From assembly GCF_015207505.1 (NCBI RefSeq), contig NZ_JADEWT010000033.1:1-53995 (forward strand): a stretch of 53,995 bases of DNA, given 5' to 3'. Positions within the stretch are counted from its first letter, which is position 1. Each line of letters starts with the position of its first letter. Below, piece by piece: positions 9,972 to 19,659 of the stretch. A model generated the notes under the pieces. The model was not told where the DNA came from, searched no databases, and was given only the letters and a program-made list of their open reading frames with translations. Source of the stretch: Tychonema sp. LEGE 06208. Lineage in GTDB: Bacteria; Cyanobacteriota; Cyanobacteriia; Cyanobacteriales; Microcoleaceae. The position numbers and the translations under genes are program-made.

Positions 9972-10391
9972 TTACTTGGCTTTTTCGGTGCGGGCGTAAT
10001 CGTCTTGAAAGCGGATAATATCATCTTCTCCGAGATATTCGCCGTTTTGTACTTCAATTAAAATCAGGGGAATAACTCCGGGGTTTTCCAAGCGGTGAGA
10101 AATGCACTGAGGAACGTAGGTAGATTGATTTGTAAACAAAACTTGTTCTGTTTCGCCGCAGGTAACTTTTGCGGTACCGCAAACTACGATCCAGTGTTCG
10201 CTGCGGTGGTGGTGCATTTGCAGGCTGAGGCGGTGTCCGGGTTTAACTTCGATTCGCTTAATTTTATATCCAGGGCCTTCTTCTAGGGTGGTAAACGAGC
10301 CCCAAGGGCGCAATTCTGTAGCGGCTATTCCGTTGGATGCTGCTGATGCCAGCAGAGTAGATATTTGAGAAATTTCTTGAGTTTGAACCAT
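9972..10391 (-). CDS. Mannose-6-phosphate isomerase-type cupin
   Basis: This 139-aa single cupin domain is like the type II mannose-6-phosphate isomerase region of ManC/AlgA proteins. RPWGSF at residues 28-33 and the HHHRSEHW motif at 60-67 (metal-binding histidines and the following Glu) are visible. I chose ATG at 10391 over a longer frame opening at 10484 because it is preceded by a strong aaggag ribosome-binding site about eight bases upstream and matches the family's N-terminus. Stand-alone cupins of this type in cyanobacteria are annotated as mannose-6-phosphate isomerases; the activity (fructose-6-P to mannose-6-P for GDP-sugar supply) is inferred. Confidence 0.85.
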   Translation of the reverse strand: MVQTQEISQISTLLASAASNGIAATELRPWGSFTTLEEGPGYKIKRIEVKPGHRLSLQMHHHRSEHWIVVCGTAKVTCGETEQVLFTNQSTYVPQCISHRLENPGVIPLILIEVQNGEYLGEDDIIRFQDDYARTEKAK

Positions 10392-10753
10392 GATTTTGAC
10401 TCCTTGAGGATTGCTTTCTGAATCCTTTGGTAAACGACGTTGGGTTTTGAGGGCAGCTAATTTGTTGTTAAAATCGCAGCCCACCCGCGCGGACGAGTTA
10501 GCGAACTGTACAGTTTTACCGAGAAATCTTATCAGCCCGATCGACCTGCCTTAACAACCATAGCAAAATTACCCTAGCTACTGTCACCCGGTATGCGATC
10601 GAATTTACCAATCTACATCAACTCTTCACAGAACTTACGCATTTCAACATAATTGTGATTCTATACGCAGTCAAGGCTACGTACATAATCTCACAATTGC
10701 TGTGGATTTAACAAGGGCGATCGCGCCCAGGCCCCGCAAGCTACTGCTTTTTT
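10392..10753. other. Intergenic region with no recognised feature
   Basis: About 360 bp between the cupin start and the end of the DUF5615 gene. I see no coding remnant, repeat array or clear hairpin; the cupin promoter presumably lies here. Confidence 0.5.
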
Positions 10754-11095
10754 TCACATCAAAGGACGGTTAACTCGAATCAATTTACCACTCAAAGTAT
10801 TCAGGGTAGAAATAGCATCATTAATTCGCGTTGCCAGCCTTTCAAAATTCGGGTCTTCCGTGCAAACAACAATACCACTATGGTCAGAGTTTTGAAGGTG
10901 TAATCGCATGAAATGACGGCGATTTCGCGTTAAAACTGTTCGGTAATTGCTTGCAGCAAAAGCTAACACATCTTCGTCAGGAATTTGAAGATTTGCATTC
11001 CCTGCTTCCCTCGCTGTTAATACATCGTGACCCAAAGCCCGTAATAATTCTACGACTGCTAGCGGGAAGTTTTCATCTGTGTAAAAACGTGCCAA
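10754..11095 (-). CDS. DUF5615 PIN-like toxin
   Basis: This 113-aa protein starts ARFYTDENFPLAVVELLRAL and has FAASNYRTVLTRNRRHF at mid-length, with the early Asp/Glu and later Thr/Asn-Arg residues of the DUF5615 (Mut7-C/PIN-like nuclease) family. Members are usually encoded just after a DUF433 protein and are treated as putative ribonuclease toxins. The start is TTG at 11095, three bases after the stop of the DUF433 gene, with a gagg Shine-Dalgarno inside that gene, so translation is coupled. Frame is intact. Toxic activity is inferred from family and operon structure. Confidence 0.85.
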   Translation of the reverse strand: MARFYTDENFPLAVVELLRALGHDVLTAREAGNANLQIPDEDVLAFAASNYRTVLTRNRRHFMRLHLQNSDHSGIVVCTEDPNFERLATRINDAISTLNTLSGKLIRVNRPLM

Positions 11096-11098
11096 CTT

Positions 11099-11446
11099 TT
11101 AATAAACCTCGCTTTCTTCCATAACTTCATCATTTTCTTTAATTGCCTGTTCAATTTCCTCTGGATAAGCATCAGCATAAGCCCAAGCATTTACCAAGTC
11201 AGCGGCGGTTAGATCGGGAAATGATTCTAGGATGATACCATCGGAAGCACCTAAACGTCGATCGCACACCAGTGACCAAACTGGTATGCGAGTATTGCCA
11301 ACACAGGCATCGCCGCCACACACGCCGGGAGTCTTTTTAATGCCTAGAGAACCGTTGGTTAAAGTTTGAAGTAAAATTTCTATAGCGGCTGCTTTGTCGG
11401 CTGAATTTAAGGAGGCTAGATCGATTTTTAATTGGGTGAGTGTCAT
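11099..11446 (-). CDS. DUF433 antitoxin-like protein
   Basis: This 115-aa protein has a short helical N-terminal extension (about residues 1-35) and then the DUF433 winged-helix domain (about 38-100), recognisable by GVCGGDACVGNTRIPVW and the FPDLTAADLVNAWAYA helix. It lies three bases upstream of the DUF5615 gene in the same transcription unit. DUF433 proteins bind DNA and are the presumed antitoxin and autoregulator of the pair. The start is ATG at 11446. Confidence 0.85.
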   Translation of the reverse strand: MTLTQLKIDLASLNSADKAAAIEILLQTLTNGSLGIKKTPGVCGGDACVGNTRIPVWSLVCDRRLGASDGIILESFPDLTAADLVNAWAYADAYPEEIEQAIKENDEVMEESEVY

Positions 11447-11500
11447 TATTTACTATCCCGTTTTTACAGATAGAATATTCTAGCTAAATTATAACGTAAT

Positions 11501-11605
11501 AGGACTTACGCATAGCCCCAGAAACCGGGTTTTTTACAAAAAAACTTCGTTACTGTACACAGATTCGGTAAAAACCCGGTTTCTTTGTCGGAGTCAGTAA
11601 GTCCT
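11501..11605. repeat. Nested palindromic element (9-bp TIR plus inner 16-bp stem)
   Basis: Outer arms aggacttac (11501-11509) and gtaagtcct (11597-11605) enclose a second inverted repeat built on agaaaccgggtttttt (11520-11537) and gtaaaaacccggtttct (11568-11584). The agaaaccgggtttct core recurs near 36.8, 41.85 and 48.2-48.4 kb, so this is one copy of a dispersed palindromic family, possibly MITE-like. It also lies where a terminator of the minus-strand genes upstream would be expected. Confidence 0.7.
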
Positions 11606-11610
11606 GAACT

Positions 11611-11973
11611 TTACTCTATCGGAAAACCAGGAATCAGTCGCTCTATTTCTACCATCAGTTCCATAGTTTCTTTGAGCGCCACCACCACCTTTTGATAGTG
11701 CAGCACATCATCAAAGGACAAAGTGCGTTTGGCTTTTTTGCGGTCTTTCAGCCATTTTTCCAACACCTGATAACCGCCAATTTGAAACTCCCAAACTTCG
11801 GATGCGATGCCTTCAAGATAGTGGGTTTTGTTAATGTAAACTCGTTGTCCTGCAGGTTTATAGGTAACTTCGGTAACGGCATTGTCACCATCGCCATTCA
11901 TTTTAATAATCAGCTTGTTCAGCGGTTGGGAAAAATTGCAGACAATGTATTGCTTAAAGCTATGCACTGACAA
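11611..11973 (-). pseudogene. Orphan C-terminal domain of a type ISP restriction-modification enzyme
   Basis: The 120-aa frame contains the segment common at the C-terminus of type ISP (LlaBIII/LlaGI-like) single-chain restriction-modification proteins: VYINKTHYLEGI, WEFQIGGYQVLEKWLKDR and TLSFDDVLHYQKVVVALKET. In complete proteins of well over 1000 residues this region follows the helicase, methyltransferase and target-recognition parts. Nothing upstream encodes them; a different gene precedes it. It opens at TTG 11973 and overlaps the upstream degraded frame by 14 bases. I interpret it as a truncation remnant; it could still be expressed as a small protein. Confidence 0.65.
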
Positions 11974-12268
11974 TCATAACTTGTTCTCTGGTTGCCATTG
12001 CTAAAATGGCTAAAACTTTGGGAGCTAAAGGCTTCCAATCTGCCAAGCGATTGGATGGTGCTTGCATAACAATGACCGAAATATCGAACTGTGGGAATTT
12101 TTGTGCATAGCGATCGCCCTTAACTACAATCTACGAAATATTCTCATAATAGCGTTGAATATTATCTGCAAAAACCGGAACTTCTTCCCTCAACCTGACA
12201 AGTAATTCATCAACAGTCAGGGGTGGATTTTTCAAATCCTCAACTTGTTTGCTGACTACATTAGCCAT
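11960..12268 (-). pseudogene. Unknown gene with a single in-frame amber codon, third gene of PIN operon
   Basis: An ATG at 12268, immediately after the stop codon of the PIN-domain gene, opens a 102-codon frame that is continuous to TAG at 11960-11962 except for one TAG at 12131-12133 (codon 46). The first part reads MANVVSKQVEDLKNPP and the second includes FDISVIVMQAPSNRLADW, which looks like real protein rather than chance reading. I do not recognise the family. It is either inactivated by one nonsense mutation or makes a 45-residue product. Its position directly after a toxin gene suggests it belongs to that module. Confidence 0.55.
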
Positions 12269-12721
12269 CTAATCCGGTGCAACCTCATAAAGACGATTCA
12301 GAAAAACATCGGGGTGCATAGCTGTAATTCCCCAAGTATTTAAAGACTCTCGTGGAAAATCTCTCAGGTTGGATGTAACAATAACTTGAGCTTTAGCAAC
12401 TACCGCAGCCGCAGAGACATGGCGATCCCCTGGATCGTTAGTCATCTGTTGAATCAAATTCTCTGGAACTTCAACCATTGCATTAGAAAAAGCTGCCTTA
12501 AGTGCAGCCTCAAAACGCGCCGCCCTCTCACTTTTCATCCTTCCAGTATTAACAAGATTGCGAGTTGCACCGTCTAAAATTTCTTGCGACCAATATAAAT
12601 CATACAACCCAATCTCCGCAGCACGAAATAGCGTATCGCGCAAGTGCATAGGAAATATCACGCAGGAATCCAAAACAACAGGATAAGGAATCAACCTGCT
12701 AGCTGTATACTCTGGTCTCAT
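12269..12721 (-). CDS. PIN-domain protein, VapC-like toxin
   Basis: This 150-aa PIN-domain protein carries the expected acidic residues: Asp18 in VVLDSC, Asp96/Asp99 in NDPGDRH, and the TSNLRDF motif ending in Asp121. PIN toxins are metal-dependent RNases. The frame overlaps the upstream antitoxin gene by 23 bases, typical of coupled toxin-antitoxin genes. An alternative start a few codons downstream cannot be excluded. Toxin function is inferred from the operon; the PIN fold assignment is fairly secure. Confidence 0.82.
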   Translation of the reverse strand: MRPEYTASRLIPYPVVLDSCVIFPMHLRDTLFRAAEIGLYDLYWSQEILDGATRNLVNTGRMKSERAARFEAALKAAFSNAMVEVPENLIQQMTNDPGDRHVSAAAVVAKAQVIVTSNLRDFPRESLNTWGITAMHPDVFLNRLYEVAPD

Positions 12722-13178
12722 GCAATTCCTCTTCTTGGCTAAACTCAGCTAATTCCTTGAGAATTTCACGGCGCTTAACACTGCGCTGCTGTTTGTACGC
12801 GATCGCACTTGCCAAACTAATCCGTCGCTGATTTCCTACTTTTCCATAGGCAATTTCCCCGTCATCGAGCAATTTGACCACAAATTCTGGTGACACATTC
12901 AGCAAACTAGCAGTTTCTTCAACAGTCATATCTTGCTCAATTGGCACTAAAGATACTGCTTTACCAGCCGCCATCAAATGTGTGGCTTGACACAACAATT
13001 GATAGAGAGATTCAGGAACTGCGATTTCTTCCCCGCCCACTTCCACAAGTTTTACTTTTAATGTCTCAGAATCACCCTTTTCTGTCTTGAGAGATAGCAT
13101 TTTATCCAACAACTTGATAGCTATTGTTTCTGCTTCTGTCGGCAAAACCGGATCTAGGAGTATTTTTTGCCCGTTCAT
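12699..13178 (-). CDS. Excisionase-family helix-turn-helix antitoxin
   Basis: This 159-aa protein has an N-terminal region with an IAVPESLYQLLCQA segment and a C-terminal MerR/excisionase-type DNA-binding domain (about residues 86-130: MTVEETASLLNVSPEFVVKL, then DGEIAYGKVGNQRRI). Proteins of this architecture are paired with PIN toxins in many bacteria, and the 23-bp overlap with the PIN gene supports this. The start is ATG at 13178 and the leader faces gltB divergently. Confidence 0.82.
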   Translation of the reverse strand: MNGQKILLDPVLPTEAETIAIKLLDKMLSLKTEKGDSETLKVKLVEVGGEEIAVPESLYQLLCQATHLMAAGKAVSLVPIEQDMTVEETASLLNVSPEFVVKLLDDGEIAYGKVGNQRRISLASAIAYKQQRSVKRREILKELAEFSQEEELHETRVYS

Positions 13179-13543
13179 GAAAATGTTTCCTGAATAAGTT
13201 TAATGGTATTATAATAATGATGCAAGATGTCAGTTGACATCCTAATTATTTCTCTCCCTTCTCTGACTCTGCGTTCTCTGCGTTCTCTGCGGTAAAAAAA
13301 TCATTCCAATCTAGACGCGCTAATAATTAGATATTTTTTCAGCATAAATATTTAGCCCGGAGTTCCTAACACTTAACTCATCGGTTATAAATATTTTTGC
13401 ACGATCGATCGCACCAGCAATAATTTTTTCCTGCATCTACCCAATGCAGTAAATCTATATATAATACATCATACTAGATCGATCGCCATCCCACGCTCTG
13501 CTCTAGATCGCAATTTTTTGATCACTTTGAGAGACTTATCCAA
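13179..13543. promoter_or_regulatory. Divergent intergenic region before gltB
   Basis: About 365 bp separate the minus-strand PIN operon from gltB. It contains a short ctctgcgtt repeat tract (13262-13294) and an AT-rich stretch (13320-13480) suitable for promoters. I looked for an NtcA site (GTA-N8-TAC) and did not find a convincing one. No open frame of interest. Confidence 0.4.
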
Positions 13544-16500
13544 ATGAATAGCAACGGACTGCCAGCAAAACAAGGCCTTTACGATCCGCAGTTCGAGCAC
13601 GACGCTTGCGGAGTCGGGTTCATCGTACACATGAAAGGAAACAAATCCCACGAAATCGTCGAACAGGGACTAACAATCCTGCTGAACCTCGACCACCGGG
13701 GGGCCTGCGGCTGCGAACCCAACACCGGAGACGGAGCGGGAATTTTGATGCAAGTGCCGCACAAATTCATGAAAAAAGTAACGGCGGCCCTCAACATCCA
13801 ACTTCCAGAAGCCGGCGAGTACGGAGTTGGCGCGATTTACTCATCGCCAAATCAGACGGAACGGGAAAACGGCCAGCGCATATTTGAGGAAATCGCGGCA
13901 GAAGAAGGCCAGGAAGTGCTCGGCTGGCGCGAAGTTCCCACAGACAACTCATCCCTGGGCGACACCGCCAAATCTAGCGAACCCTTCATGCAGCAAGTGT
14001 TCCTCCGGCGCGCCGCAGGTATCGACGAGGCTGCCTTCGAGCGGAAACTGTACGTCATCCGCAAACGCGCTCACAACGCCATCCGCAGGACGGAAGTAGA
14101 CCCCTATTGGTATAATTCCACACTCTCCTGCCGGACGATCGTCTATAAAGGTATGTTAATGCCCGTGCAAGTGGGAGATTACTATCCCGAACTGCACGAC
14201 CCCGACATGGAAAGCGCTCTAGCCCTAGTTCACTCGCGCTTCAGCACCAATACTTTTCCGAGCTGGGAACGATCGCACCCTTACCGGTACATCGCCCACA
14301 ACGGCGAAATCAACACCATGCGCGGCAACATCAACTGGATGCACGCGCGGCAATCCTTGTTCGAGTCGGAGTTGTTCGGAGACGATTTAAAGAAAATCCC
14401 GAATTTAATCAACATCGAAGGTAGCGACTCGACAATCTTTGACAACGCTTTGGAATTGCTATATTTGGCCGGGCGTTCTTTACCCCACGCCGTAATGATG
14501 ATGATTCCCGAACCTTGGACGGCCCACGAGTCCATGAGTGACGAGAAAAAAGCTTTCTACGAATACCATTCCTGCTTGATGGAACCTTGGGACGGCCCGG
14601 CTTCCATAGCATTTACCGATGGTACATCGATCGGCGCAGTGCTCGATCGCAACGGTTTGCGCCCTTCCCGCTACTGCGTCACCAAAGACGACTTAGTAAT
14701 TATGGCATCCGAAGCCGGAGTTTTGCCGATCGCCCCAGAAAGAATCCTATCAAAAGGCCGCCTGCAACCGGGGCGGTTGTTCCTAGTAAATACTGAGGAA
14801 GGCCGCATCGTTTCTGACGAAGAAATTAAGACCAAAATCGCCACAGAACACCCGTACCGCCAGTGGATTGACCAGCACATGGTCGAGATTGCCAAACTCC
14901 CAGATGCGCCAGCAGTCGCAGAATCCGACCCCGAAACATTGATCCAGCGCCAAATGGCCTTTGGCTACACCTTTGAAGAACTGCGGTTGCTGTTAGCGCC
15001 GATGGCAACAAACGGCGTGGAAGCTGTCGGGGCGATGGGCGCGGATACGCCGCTAGCCGTGCTTTCCAACAGACCAAAGCTGCTTTACGAATACTTCCAG
15101 CAACTGTTTGCTCAAGTTACCAATCCGCCGATCGATTCGATCCGCGAAGAAATTGTCACTTCTGCCGAAACGACGATCGGCGCTGAAGGCAATTTGCTCA
15201 AACCGCAACCGGAAAACTGTCATTTAATCGAACTGAAAACACCAATTCTCAGCAATGAAGAATTGGCCAAACTCAAACAGGTAAATACAGGTAATTTCCG
15301 CTCTACTACACTGCCAATTTTGTTCGACCCAAAAACCGGAGTAAAAGGTCTAGAACAGGCATTAGAAGATGTATTTGCAGCCGCAGATAGCGCGATAGCC
15401 TCTGGGGTGAATATCATCATTTTGAGCGATCGGGGTATCAGTCCAGACAAAGCCCCAATTCCGGCGCTGCTGGCAGTTGCGGGCCTGCACCACCACTTGA
15501 TCCGTCAAGGTACGCGCACGCGGGCGGGACTCGTTCTCGAATCCGGCGAACCGCGAGAAGTGCACCATTTTGCAACTTTAATCGGCTATGGTTGCGGTGC
15601 AATTAATCCCTATTTGGCCTTCGAGACGATCGCCGATTCGATCAAACAAGGTTTGCTGCTAAATGTCGATTACAAAACAGCTTGCAAAAACTACATCAAA
15701 GCCGCCACCAAAGGCGTGACCAAAGTTGCCTCAAAAATCGGGATTTCCACAATTCAAAGTTATCGCGGCGCGCAGATTTTTGAAGCAATTGGCTTGAACA
15801 AATCCGTAGTCGATAAATACTTTGCTTGGACAGCTTCCCGGATTGAAGGTGTAGACTTGGAAGTCATCGCCCGAGAAGCAATTTTGCGCCACACCCACGC
15901 CTTCCCCGAACGCCCCAGCAGCGGACATACTCTCGATGTCGGCGGCGAATATCAGTGGCGAAAAGAAGGCGAGGCGCATTTGTTTAGCCCGCAGACAATT
16001 CACGCGCTACAACAAGCAGTTCGCGAAGGAAGTTACCCGCTTTTCCAAAAGTATTCCGCCCTGGTAAACGAACAAAACCAGCAGCATTTTACCTTGCGCG
16101 GTTTGTTGCAATTCAAGCAGCGGGAATCAATCCCGATTGAGGAAGTCGAACCCGTAGAATCTATTCTCAAACGCTTCAAAACTGGGGCGATGAGTTACGG
16201 TTCAATTTCCCAAGAAGCCCACGAATCTTTGGCTGTAGCGATGAACCGGATTGGTGGTAAATCGAACACTGGTGAAGGCGGCGAAGATCCGGAAAGATAT
16301 ACTTGGACAAACGATCGCGGCGACTCGAAAAACAGCGCGATCAAACAAGTTGCTTCCGGGCGTTTCGGCGTTACCAGCTTGTATCTTTCCCAAGCCAAGG
16401 AACTGCAAATCAAGATGGCGCAGGGGGCAAAACCCGGAGAAGGCGGACAGTTACCGGGTAAAAAAGTATACCCGTGGATTGCGAAAGTACGGAACTCGAC

Positions 16501-18130
16501 TCCTGGTGTGGGTTTGATTTCGCCTCCTCCTCACCACGACATTTATTCGATCGAGGATTTGGCCGAATTGATTCACGACTTGAAAAATTCCAACCGGGAA
16601 GCGCGGATTAGCGTCAAATTGGTGTCGGAAGTGGGAGTCGGGACGATCGCCGCTGGGGTTGCGAAGGCCCACGCCGATGTCGTGTTGATTTCCGGCTACG
16701 ACGGCGGTACCGGCGCATCGCCGCAGACTTCGATCAAACACGCCGGATTACCTTGGGAGTTGGGATTGGCCGAAACTCATCAAACTTTGGTACTCAATAA
16801 TCTCCGCAGCCGGATTGTTGTCGAAACCGACGGACAAATGAAAACAGGCCGCGATGTAGCAATTGCTGCCTTGCTTGGTGCGGAGGAATTCGGATTTGCT
16901 ACCGCGCCGCTGGTGACATTGGGCTGCATCATGATGCGCGTATGTCACCTGAACACTTGCCCGGTGGGTGTTGCAACCCAAGATCCGCTGCTGCGGAAAA
17001 ACTTTACCGGCGATCCGGATCACACGGTAAACTTTATGACCTTCGTCGCCCAGGAAGTCCGGGAAATTATGGCGCAGTTGGGTTTCCGCACGCTGAATGA
17101 AATGGTGGGGCGGACTGATGTTTTGGAACCTCAGCAAGCTGTGGCGCATTGGAAGGCCAAGGGTTTGGATTTCTCGAAAATCCTTTACCAGCCGGATGTT
17201 GGGGCGGATGTCGGGCGCTACTGTCAGATGGCGCAGGATCACGGGTTGTCCAAGTCGATGGATATCAGTGTACTGCTGGATTTGTGCAAAGGTGCGATCG
17301 AAAACGGCGAAAAAGTGCACGCCAAACTGCCGATTACCAACATCAACCGCGTTGTCGGCACAATTCTCGGCAACGAAATCACCAAACGCCACTGGGAAGG
17401 TTTACCCGATGACACGGTACACCTGCACTTCCAAGGTAGCGCGGGACAAAGCTTTGGCGCATTCGTACCCAAGGGAGTCACCCTGGAGCTCGAAGGCGAA
17501 GCCAACGACTATTTGGGCAAGGGCCTCAGCGGCGGCAAAATCATCCTGTATCCGTCGCCGGCTTCTACCTTTGTCGCAGAAGAAAATGTGATTGTCGGCA
17601 ACGTGGTGCTTTACGGAGCCACCGCTGGCGAGGTTTTCATCCGGGGGATGGCGGGCGAACGTTTCGCTGTCCGCAACTCCGGCGTTAACGCAGTAGTTGA
17701 AGGTGTGGGCGATCACGGTTGCGAGTACATGACTGGCGGCAAAGTTGTAGTTTTGGGTGAAACCGGGCGCAATTTTGCAGCGGGTATGAGTGGCGGTGTT
17801 GCTTACATTTTGGATGAAGCGGGGGATTTTGCAACTCGCTGCAATATGTCGATGGTGGATTTGGAAAAACTGGAGGATGTTGAGGAGATTGCTGATTTGC
17901 GGCTGATGCTTCAAACTCATGTTGATTTGACTGGAAGTGCGAAAGCATCGAAGGTTCTGGCTGCGTGGGATGAGATGGTGCCGGTGTTTGTGAAGGTGAT
18001 GCCGCGCGATTACAAGCGGGTGTTGCAGGCCATTGAAAGGGCGATCGCATCGGGTTTAAGCGGTGATGATGCGCTGACGGCTGCGTTTGAAGAAAATGCT
18101 CGCGATGTCGCCCGAATTGGCGGCAGCTAG
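13544..18130 (+). CDS. gltB: Glutamate synthase large subunit (GOGAT)
   Basis: The 1528-aa enzyme converts glutamine plus 2-oxoglutarate into two glutamates. After a short propeptide, Cys22 in HDACGVGF is the N-terminal nucleophile of the class II amidotransferase domain (about residues 22-430). The central and FMN-binding synthase domains follow (about 440-1230), with 3Fe-4S cysteines Cys1128, Cys1134 and Cys1139. The glycine-rich GXGXG beta-helix fills the C-terminus. The [20 protein letters not shown] segment resembles the NAD(P)H-type large subunit more than plant Fd-GOGAT, but no gltD is adjacent, so the electron donor is unresolved. The start ATG has only a weak upstream gagag. Confidence 0.95.
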   Translation: MNSNGLPAKQGLYDPQFEHDACGVGFIVHMKGNKSHEIVEQGLTILLNLDHRGACGCEPNTGDGAGILMQVPHKFMKKVTAALNIQLPEAGEYGVGAIYSSPNQTERENGQRIFEEIAAEEGQEVLGWREVPTDNSSLGDTAKSSEPFMQQVFLRRAAGIDEAAFERKLYVIRKRAHNAIRRTEVDPYWYNSTLSCRTIVYKGMLMPVQVGDYYPELHDPDMESALALVHSRFSTNTFPSWERSHPYRYIAHNGEINTMRGNINWMHARQSLFESELFGDDLKKIPNLINIEGSDSTIFDNALELLYLAGRSLPHAVMMMIPEPWTAHESMSDEKKAFYEYHSCLMEPWDGPASIAFTDGTSIGAVLDRNGLRPSRYCVTKDDLVIMASEAGVLPIAPERILSKGRLQPGRLFLVNTEEGRIVSDEEIKTKIATEHPYRQWIDQHMVEIAKLPDAPAVAESDPETLIQRQMAFGYTFEELRLLLAPMATNGVEAVGAMGADTPLAVLSNRPKLLYEYFQQLFAQVTNPPIDSIREEIVTSAETTIGAEGNLLKPQPENCHLIELKTPILSNEELAKLKQVNTGNFRSTTLPILFDPKTGVKGLEQALEDVFAAADSAIASGVNIIILSDRGISPDKAPIPALLAVAGLHHHLIRQGTRTRAGLVLESGEPREVHHFATLIGYGCGAINPYLAFETIADSIKQGLLLNVDYKTACKNYIKAATKGVTKVASKIGISTIQSYRGAQIFEAIGLNKSVVDKYFAWTASRIEGVDLEVIAREAILRHTHAFPERPSSGHTLDVGGEYQWRKEGEAHLFSPQTIHALQQAVREGSYPLFQKYSALVNEQNQQHFTLRGLLQFKQRESIPIEEVEPVESILKRFKTGAMSYGSISQEAHESLAVAMNRIGGKSNTGEGGEDPERYTWTNDRGDSKNSAIKQVASGRFGVTSLYLSQAKELQIKMAQGAKPGEGGQLPGKKVYPWIAKVRNSTPGVGLISPPPHHDIYSIEDLAELIHDLKNSNREARISVKLVSEVGVGTIAAGVAKAHADVVLISGYDGGTGASPQTSIKHAGLPWELGLAETHQTLVLNNLRSRIVVETDGQMKTGRDVAIAALLGAEEFGFATAPLVTLGCIMMRVCHLNTCPVGVATQDPLLRKNFTGDPDHTVNFMTFVAQEVREIMAQLGFRTLNEMVGRTDVLEPQQAVAHWKAKGLDFSKILYQPDVGADVGRYCQMAQDHGLSKSMDISVLLDLCKGAIENGEKVHAKLPITNINRVVGTILGNEITKRHWEGLPDDTVHLHFQGSAGQSFGAFVPKGVTLELEGEANDYLGKGLSGGKIILYPSPASTFVAEENVIVGNVVLYGATAGEVFIRGMAGERFAVRNSGVNAVVEGVGDHGCEYMTGGKVVVLGETGRNFAAGMSGGVAYILDEAGDFATRCNMSMVDLEKLEDVEEIADLRLMLQTHVDLTGSAKASKVLAAWDEMVPVFVKVMPRDYKRVLQAIERAIASGLSGDDALTAAFEENARDVARIGGS

Positions 18131-18225
18131 GGTTTAAAATGAGGAATGGGTAATGAGTGTTACTAACAACCCATTACCTATTCCTCACTAGCGATCGATT
18201 ACTAATTATTAATTACAAACTACCA

Positions 18226-18750
18226 ATGTTACAAAATATCAGTAATACCGAGGATGCGATCATTGAAGAAATTCTTAAACGTTGGCAACCGCGATCGAGT
18301 CGATGTGGTCGCCTAGTGCAACGGTTCGATAGCGTTTTGCATTGGCATTACAGCGTTACTCTATCGGATGTGTTTGCGATCGGTTGGGGGCCGGAGCGAT
18401 CGGGCAGTCCATCAGATAGAGGACGCTTGGCTATCGAAAAGCTAGGGGATAATTTTCATGATGCCCTGAAAGTTCCCTATCTCGATAGATCAGCAATTCT
18501 GACCAATTTAATTGCTTCTGTCCCGGCGTTTCACGAGCAATGGAACTATGGTGTTCAAGGCTGGAATTGCGAGCATTGGGCGCGTTTAGTAACGACCGGG
18601 CAACCGATTTCGTATCAAATCAAACATCAAGGTTTTGGACTTTTCGACCTATTTGGTACGTTGTACAATCGCGGGGAGGCGATCGCCCACCTCAATGGTC
18701 ACAGAGACTATGCGACTCAACGAATCCGCGCGATCGCTGACAATGGTTAA
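18226..18750 (+). CDS. LRAT/NlpC-P60-like domain protein
   Basis: This is a 174-aa protein if started at ATG 18226; the frame also opens at 18157, but that part lies in repeat-like intergenic sequence. It has VLHWHYSV near residues 37-44 and NCEHWARL at 114-121. A His-containing strand followed by an NCEHF/W motif is the hallmark of LRAT-type permuted papain-fold enzymes, where the Cys is the nucleophile (here Cys115). Such bacterial proteins are thought to act as acyltransferases or amidases, but the substrate is unknown. It is a lone gene between gltB and the accessory island. Confidence 0.6.
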   Translation: MLQNISNTEDAIIEEILKRWQPRSSRCGRLVQRFDSVLHWHYSVTLSDVFAIGWGPERSGSPSDRGRLAIEKLGDNFHDALKVPYLDRSAILTNLIASVPAFHEQWNYGVQGWNCEHWARLVTTGQPISYQIKHQGFGLFDLFGTLYNRGEAIAHLNGHRDYATQRIRAIADNG

Positions 18751-18873
18751 AGCCTATGTAGGGTCCGTCAGACATCAAGATTTTCGGGCGTATTTTCTCT
18801 CGTTTCCAGGATCTGCCTCCATTTCCCTCATTTTTTTCTTGAGATATCTAGAAAACCTCAGAATGATAGCTAA

Positions 18874-18951
18874 ATGCACGTTATCAGTCGGAAACAATTA
18901 AGAGAATACAGTCGTCACACAGATTTCTATTATGCTTTGTCAAAGCACTAA
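18874..18951 (+). pseudogene. Possible 5' remnant of a HigB-type toxin gene
   Basis: A 25-codon frame begins MHVISRKQLREY, resembling the N-terminus of HigB mRNA interferases (M-x-VIS-x-x-x-L-x-E/F pattern), and stops at TAA 18949. No continuation is found in the other frames. The match is short and may be chance. Confidence 0.25.
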
Positions 18952-18993
18952 TGACTGACAAATCATTATGGTTTACAATGAAGTTGTACTACT

Positions 18994-19659
18994 GTGAAGC
19001 ACTCTTCCAAAATGCTTATGCCCATCCAATTTCGGTTTCATCCAGAGAAAGCTATTGAAGCAGCAGCAGTGCTTTTAAAGCTGCACGGTAAGCCTATGAA
19101 ATATTTAGGCTTACTGAAGATGCTTTATATAGCTGACCGTATTTCATTCAAACGCATAGAGCAACCGATTACTGGCGATCGTTATGTATCGATGGATTAT
19201 GGTCCTGTCCTCAGTGGTGTTTACGACCTGATTAAGGGGAAGCCCATTGATAATGCCCTACCTCTCTGGTCTAAGTTCATTGCCACGAAAAATGAAGATA
19301 ATGAACATCTTGTTTACCTGTTGAACGATCCGGGGAATGCAGATATTTGTGAAGAGGAGGAGGAAATTATTCAACAGGTTTATCAAGCTTTTGGACATCT
19401 CGATCCTTTTCTGGTTGCTGAATGGACTCATGACCTTCCAGAATGGCAAGATCCTCACGGTTCAGCCATTCCGATTGCTGTAGAGGATATTCTAAAAAAT
19501 GTGGGTAAAAGTGACGAAGAAATAGGTGAAATTCAGCAGTCAGCCATCCGAGAGGCATATCTAGATAGAGTTTTGATGGCTAAGAGTGATGAGGAAATAG
19601 GTGAAATTCAGCAGTCAGCTATCCGGGAGGCATATCTAGATGAGGTTTTGAATGGCTAG
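18994..19659 (+). CDS. Panacea-domain (DUF4065) antitoxin
   Basis: The 221-aa protein contains the Panacea/SocA-like domain (about residues 15-165): AAAVLLKLHG, MKYLGLLKMLYIADR, YVSMDYGPVLSGVYDLI. Panacea proteins act as antitoxins that neutralise many unrelated toxins encoded next to them. The C-terminus carries a perfect-length tandem duplication of 25 codons (19507-19581 and 19582-19656; KSDEEIGEIQQSAIREAYLD repeated), an unusual extension. The frame opens at GTG 18994; ATG codons at 19012 and 19018 are equally possible starts and none has a strong ribosome-binding site. It overlaps the next gene by 8 bases. Confidence 0.85.
   Translation: MKHSSKMLMPIQFRFHPEKAIEAAAVLLKLHGKPMKYLGLLKMLYIADRISFKRIEQPITGDRYVSMDYGPVLSGVYDLIKGKPIDNALPLWSKFIATKNEDNEHLVYLLNDPGNADICEEEEEIIQQVYQAFGHLDPFLVAEWTHDLPEWQDPHGSAIPIAVEDILKNVGKSDEEIGEIQQSAIREAYLDRVLMAKSDEEIGEIQQSAIREAYLDEVLNG
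19507..19656 (+). repeat. 75-bp in-frame tandem duplication in the Panacea gene
   Basis: Two adjacent 75-bp units encode 25 near-identical residues. They differ at several third-codon positions and at the end of each unit (DRVLMA versus DEVLNG), so the duplication is not brand-new. Confidence 0.9.

Noticed and set aside
13179-13543. NtcA-binding site upstream of gltB
   Set aside because: No GTA-N8-TAC match was found in the gap; the nearest GTA...TAC spacing is wrong.
16748-17392. 214-codon minus-strand frame within gltB
   Set aside because: Fully antisense to the conserved FMN and 3Fe-4S region of glutamate synthase; His/Arg-rich shadow composition.
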